DNA of 64,000 nucleotides from CAWIOX01 sp963837775 (GTDB lineage Bacteria > Pseudomonadota > Gammaproteobacteria > Burkholderiales > Burkholderiaceae_D): NCBI GenBank assembly GCA_963837775.1, contig CAWIOX010000010.1, positions 28,803 through 92,802 on the forward strand, written 5' to 3'. The position numbers and the translations under genes are program-made. Numbering within the stretch: position 1 is the first letter of the stretch; each line of letters opens with the position of its first letter. Below, piece after piece: positions 63,034 to 64,000 of this stretch. The notes beneath the pieces were generated by a model that searched no databases, had not been told where the DNA came from, and saw only the letters and a program-made list of their open reading frames with translations.

Positions 63034-64000
63034 ATGAGCGAGTTATTTGACGTGCGCAGCATTTGGCTGTCGCAACCGCAAAAGGCATTCGATGCCTTTG
63101 TACAGTCGCCTGAATTTCTCGAACTCGGCCGTCGTTTGCCGGAGATGGAGTCAGCAGGGACGGTGCGGAGCCGCGGCCGATGCGTAAGTCGACTGCGCAA
63201 TACCTACCGGGCGATGTTCGGCAACTTTCTTGCACTGGCTGGATAAGAGCTGCGCACAACGTTGCTTTTCTTGCGGTCACCAGTGATCATCTGCGTTTGT
63301 TCCTGGATCAGCGGCAAGACGATGATCGAGGTAAGAAGAAATTGAACAGCACGATACGGGTGCGCTATTTGCGATTGCTGGAACGGGTGTTTGCTCATCT
63401 GGATATGGATCCGAATCCGGCCCGACATGCGGCGTTTGATGTGTATAAGCAGGCGGCCGGAGGAAATGATGTGGCCAAAGTGATCTTGAGCGCGGGAACA
63501 GCAGGCGTTCTTCGCCGCGTTGCCGGTGCGGGTTGCGGTCAATCCGTATGATGATGAAACGGCTGGATGGAAGCAGCGGCGCGACCGGGCAATGCAGGCG
63601 ATGATGTTAGGCGCCGGGCTGAAGGTGTCCGAGGTAATTGGCCTCTATACGGAAAACGTCGGCCAAAAAGAGTCAACCGGTTCGATCCCAATTACGATTC
63701 GCCTGGGTCTACCGGCGGGGTGGTGCGCTGGCACCGGACGCAGCTGCGTCCGTTCGCGGTGCCGGAAGTGGTGCAATGGCTGAATGAACGCAAGGTGCTG
63801 AAAATCCCTGGTCCGCTGTTGTTTCCGGCTACCTTGCAGGGCGGGAGCCTTAATAAGGCGACTGTCTATCGCCAGACGAAAGCAACGTTTGCGCGAGCCG
63901 GGATTTCGGTGCCACGCCAGGGTGGCAGGACGCTGCGTAATACATTCGCCCATCGGGAGTTGGCCGCGGGGGAGTCGCTTGAGCTAGTCGGGGAGTTTTT
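63034..64000 (+). pseudogene. tyrosine recombinase, several frameshifts, right end outside window
   Basis: MSELFDVRSIWLSQPQKAFD begins the ORF at 63034. It breaks near 63235, and the core-binding part continues as TSDHLRLFLDQRQDDDRGKK, STIRVRYLRLLERVFAHLDM. After another break near 63515 comes WKQRRDRAMQAMMLGAGLKV with SEVIGLYTENV (the region of the first catalytic Arg, here G-A-G-L-K-V-S-E with Lys replacing Arg). Near 63715 it shifts again to TQLRPFAVPEVVQWLNERKV and the GGRTLRNTFAHREL motif. The end is beyond the window. At least three frameshifts, so inactive as given. Confidence 0.75.

Overview
The window reads as beta-proteobacterial DNA of the Burkholderiales, probably Oxalobacteraceae. 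The reasons are the porin family, the argC and TatA sequences, and the mix of IS5, IS6, ISKra4 and IS200 pieces. The family call is an inference from protein style, not from a search. Most of the window is GC-rich. Lower-GC patches lie at about 13.9-15.9 kb, 48.7-52 kb and 57-63 kb.

Layout. 0-7 kb: the start of argC on the minus strand, then a scrapyard. It holds an FAD oxidoreductase without its FAD-binding end, an ISKra4/pRiA4b remnant interrupted by a complete IS5-type element with TTAA target duplications, one intact porin, one broken porin, an alanine racemase tail, pqqD/pqqE scars and a cupin tail. 7-11 kb: an AsnC/Lrp regulator and a compact operon of HAD hydrolase, APH-fold kinase and class III PLP enzyme that resembles amino-alcohol kinase plus phospho-lyase pairs. 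11-16 kb: two fur copies with a Tat-type family-5 solute-binding protein and a fragment of a second one, then a low-GC EutB/EutC-like pair. 16-30 kb: a long, tightly overlapping minus-strand operon. It encodes a dipeptide-type ABC importer, a three-subunit FAD/[2Fe-2S] amino-acid or opine dehydrogenase, a bicupin and a 2-hydroxyacid dehydrogenase, preceded by a further FAD oxidase, a HAD protein and an aldehyde dehydrogenase. 30-48.5 kb: tandem GNATs, PLP enzymes, aldehyde dehydrogenases, two AstE/aspartoacylase-type deacylases, aspartate ammonia-lyase, acetyl-CoA synthetase, a chemoreceptor, a second Lrp regulator and a tartrate/D-malate-type dehydrogenase. 48.5-54.5 kb: a group II intron 5' scrap, tatABC, an unusual metallo-beta-lactamase-fold protein, a VTT-rhodanese fusion and a HigBA toxin-antitoxin pair. 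54.5-64 kb: plasmid-like DNA, with a broken large tyrosine recombinase, a replication initiator, parB and parA with a candidate operator, a small HMA protein, a nonsense-mutated XRE-like gene and a second broken recombinase at the right edge.

How the genes may work together. The centre looks like a catabolic superlocus for an amino-acid derivative (N-acylated, opine-like, ectoine-like or an amino alcohol). The steps would be uptake by the Dpp-type importer, oxidation by the FAD enzymes, deacylation by AstE-like enzymes, transamination, aldehyde oxidation, aspartate to fumarate by AspA, and acetate to acetyl-CoA by Acs. Many families occur twice, often with one copy broken. At least nine otherwise well-preserved ORFs are split by single-base indels. 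These are either recent decay or residual sequencing error, and raw reads would settle which.
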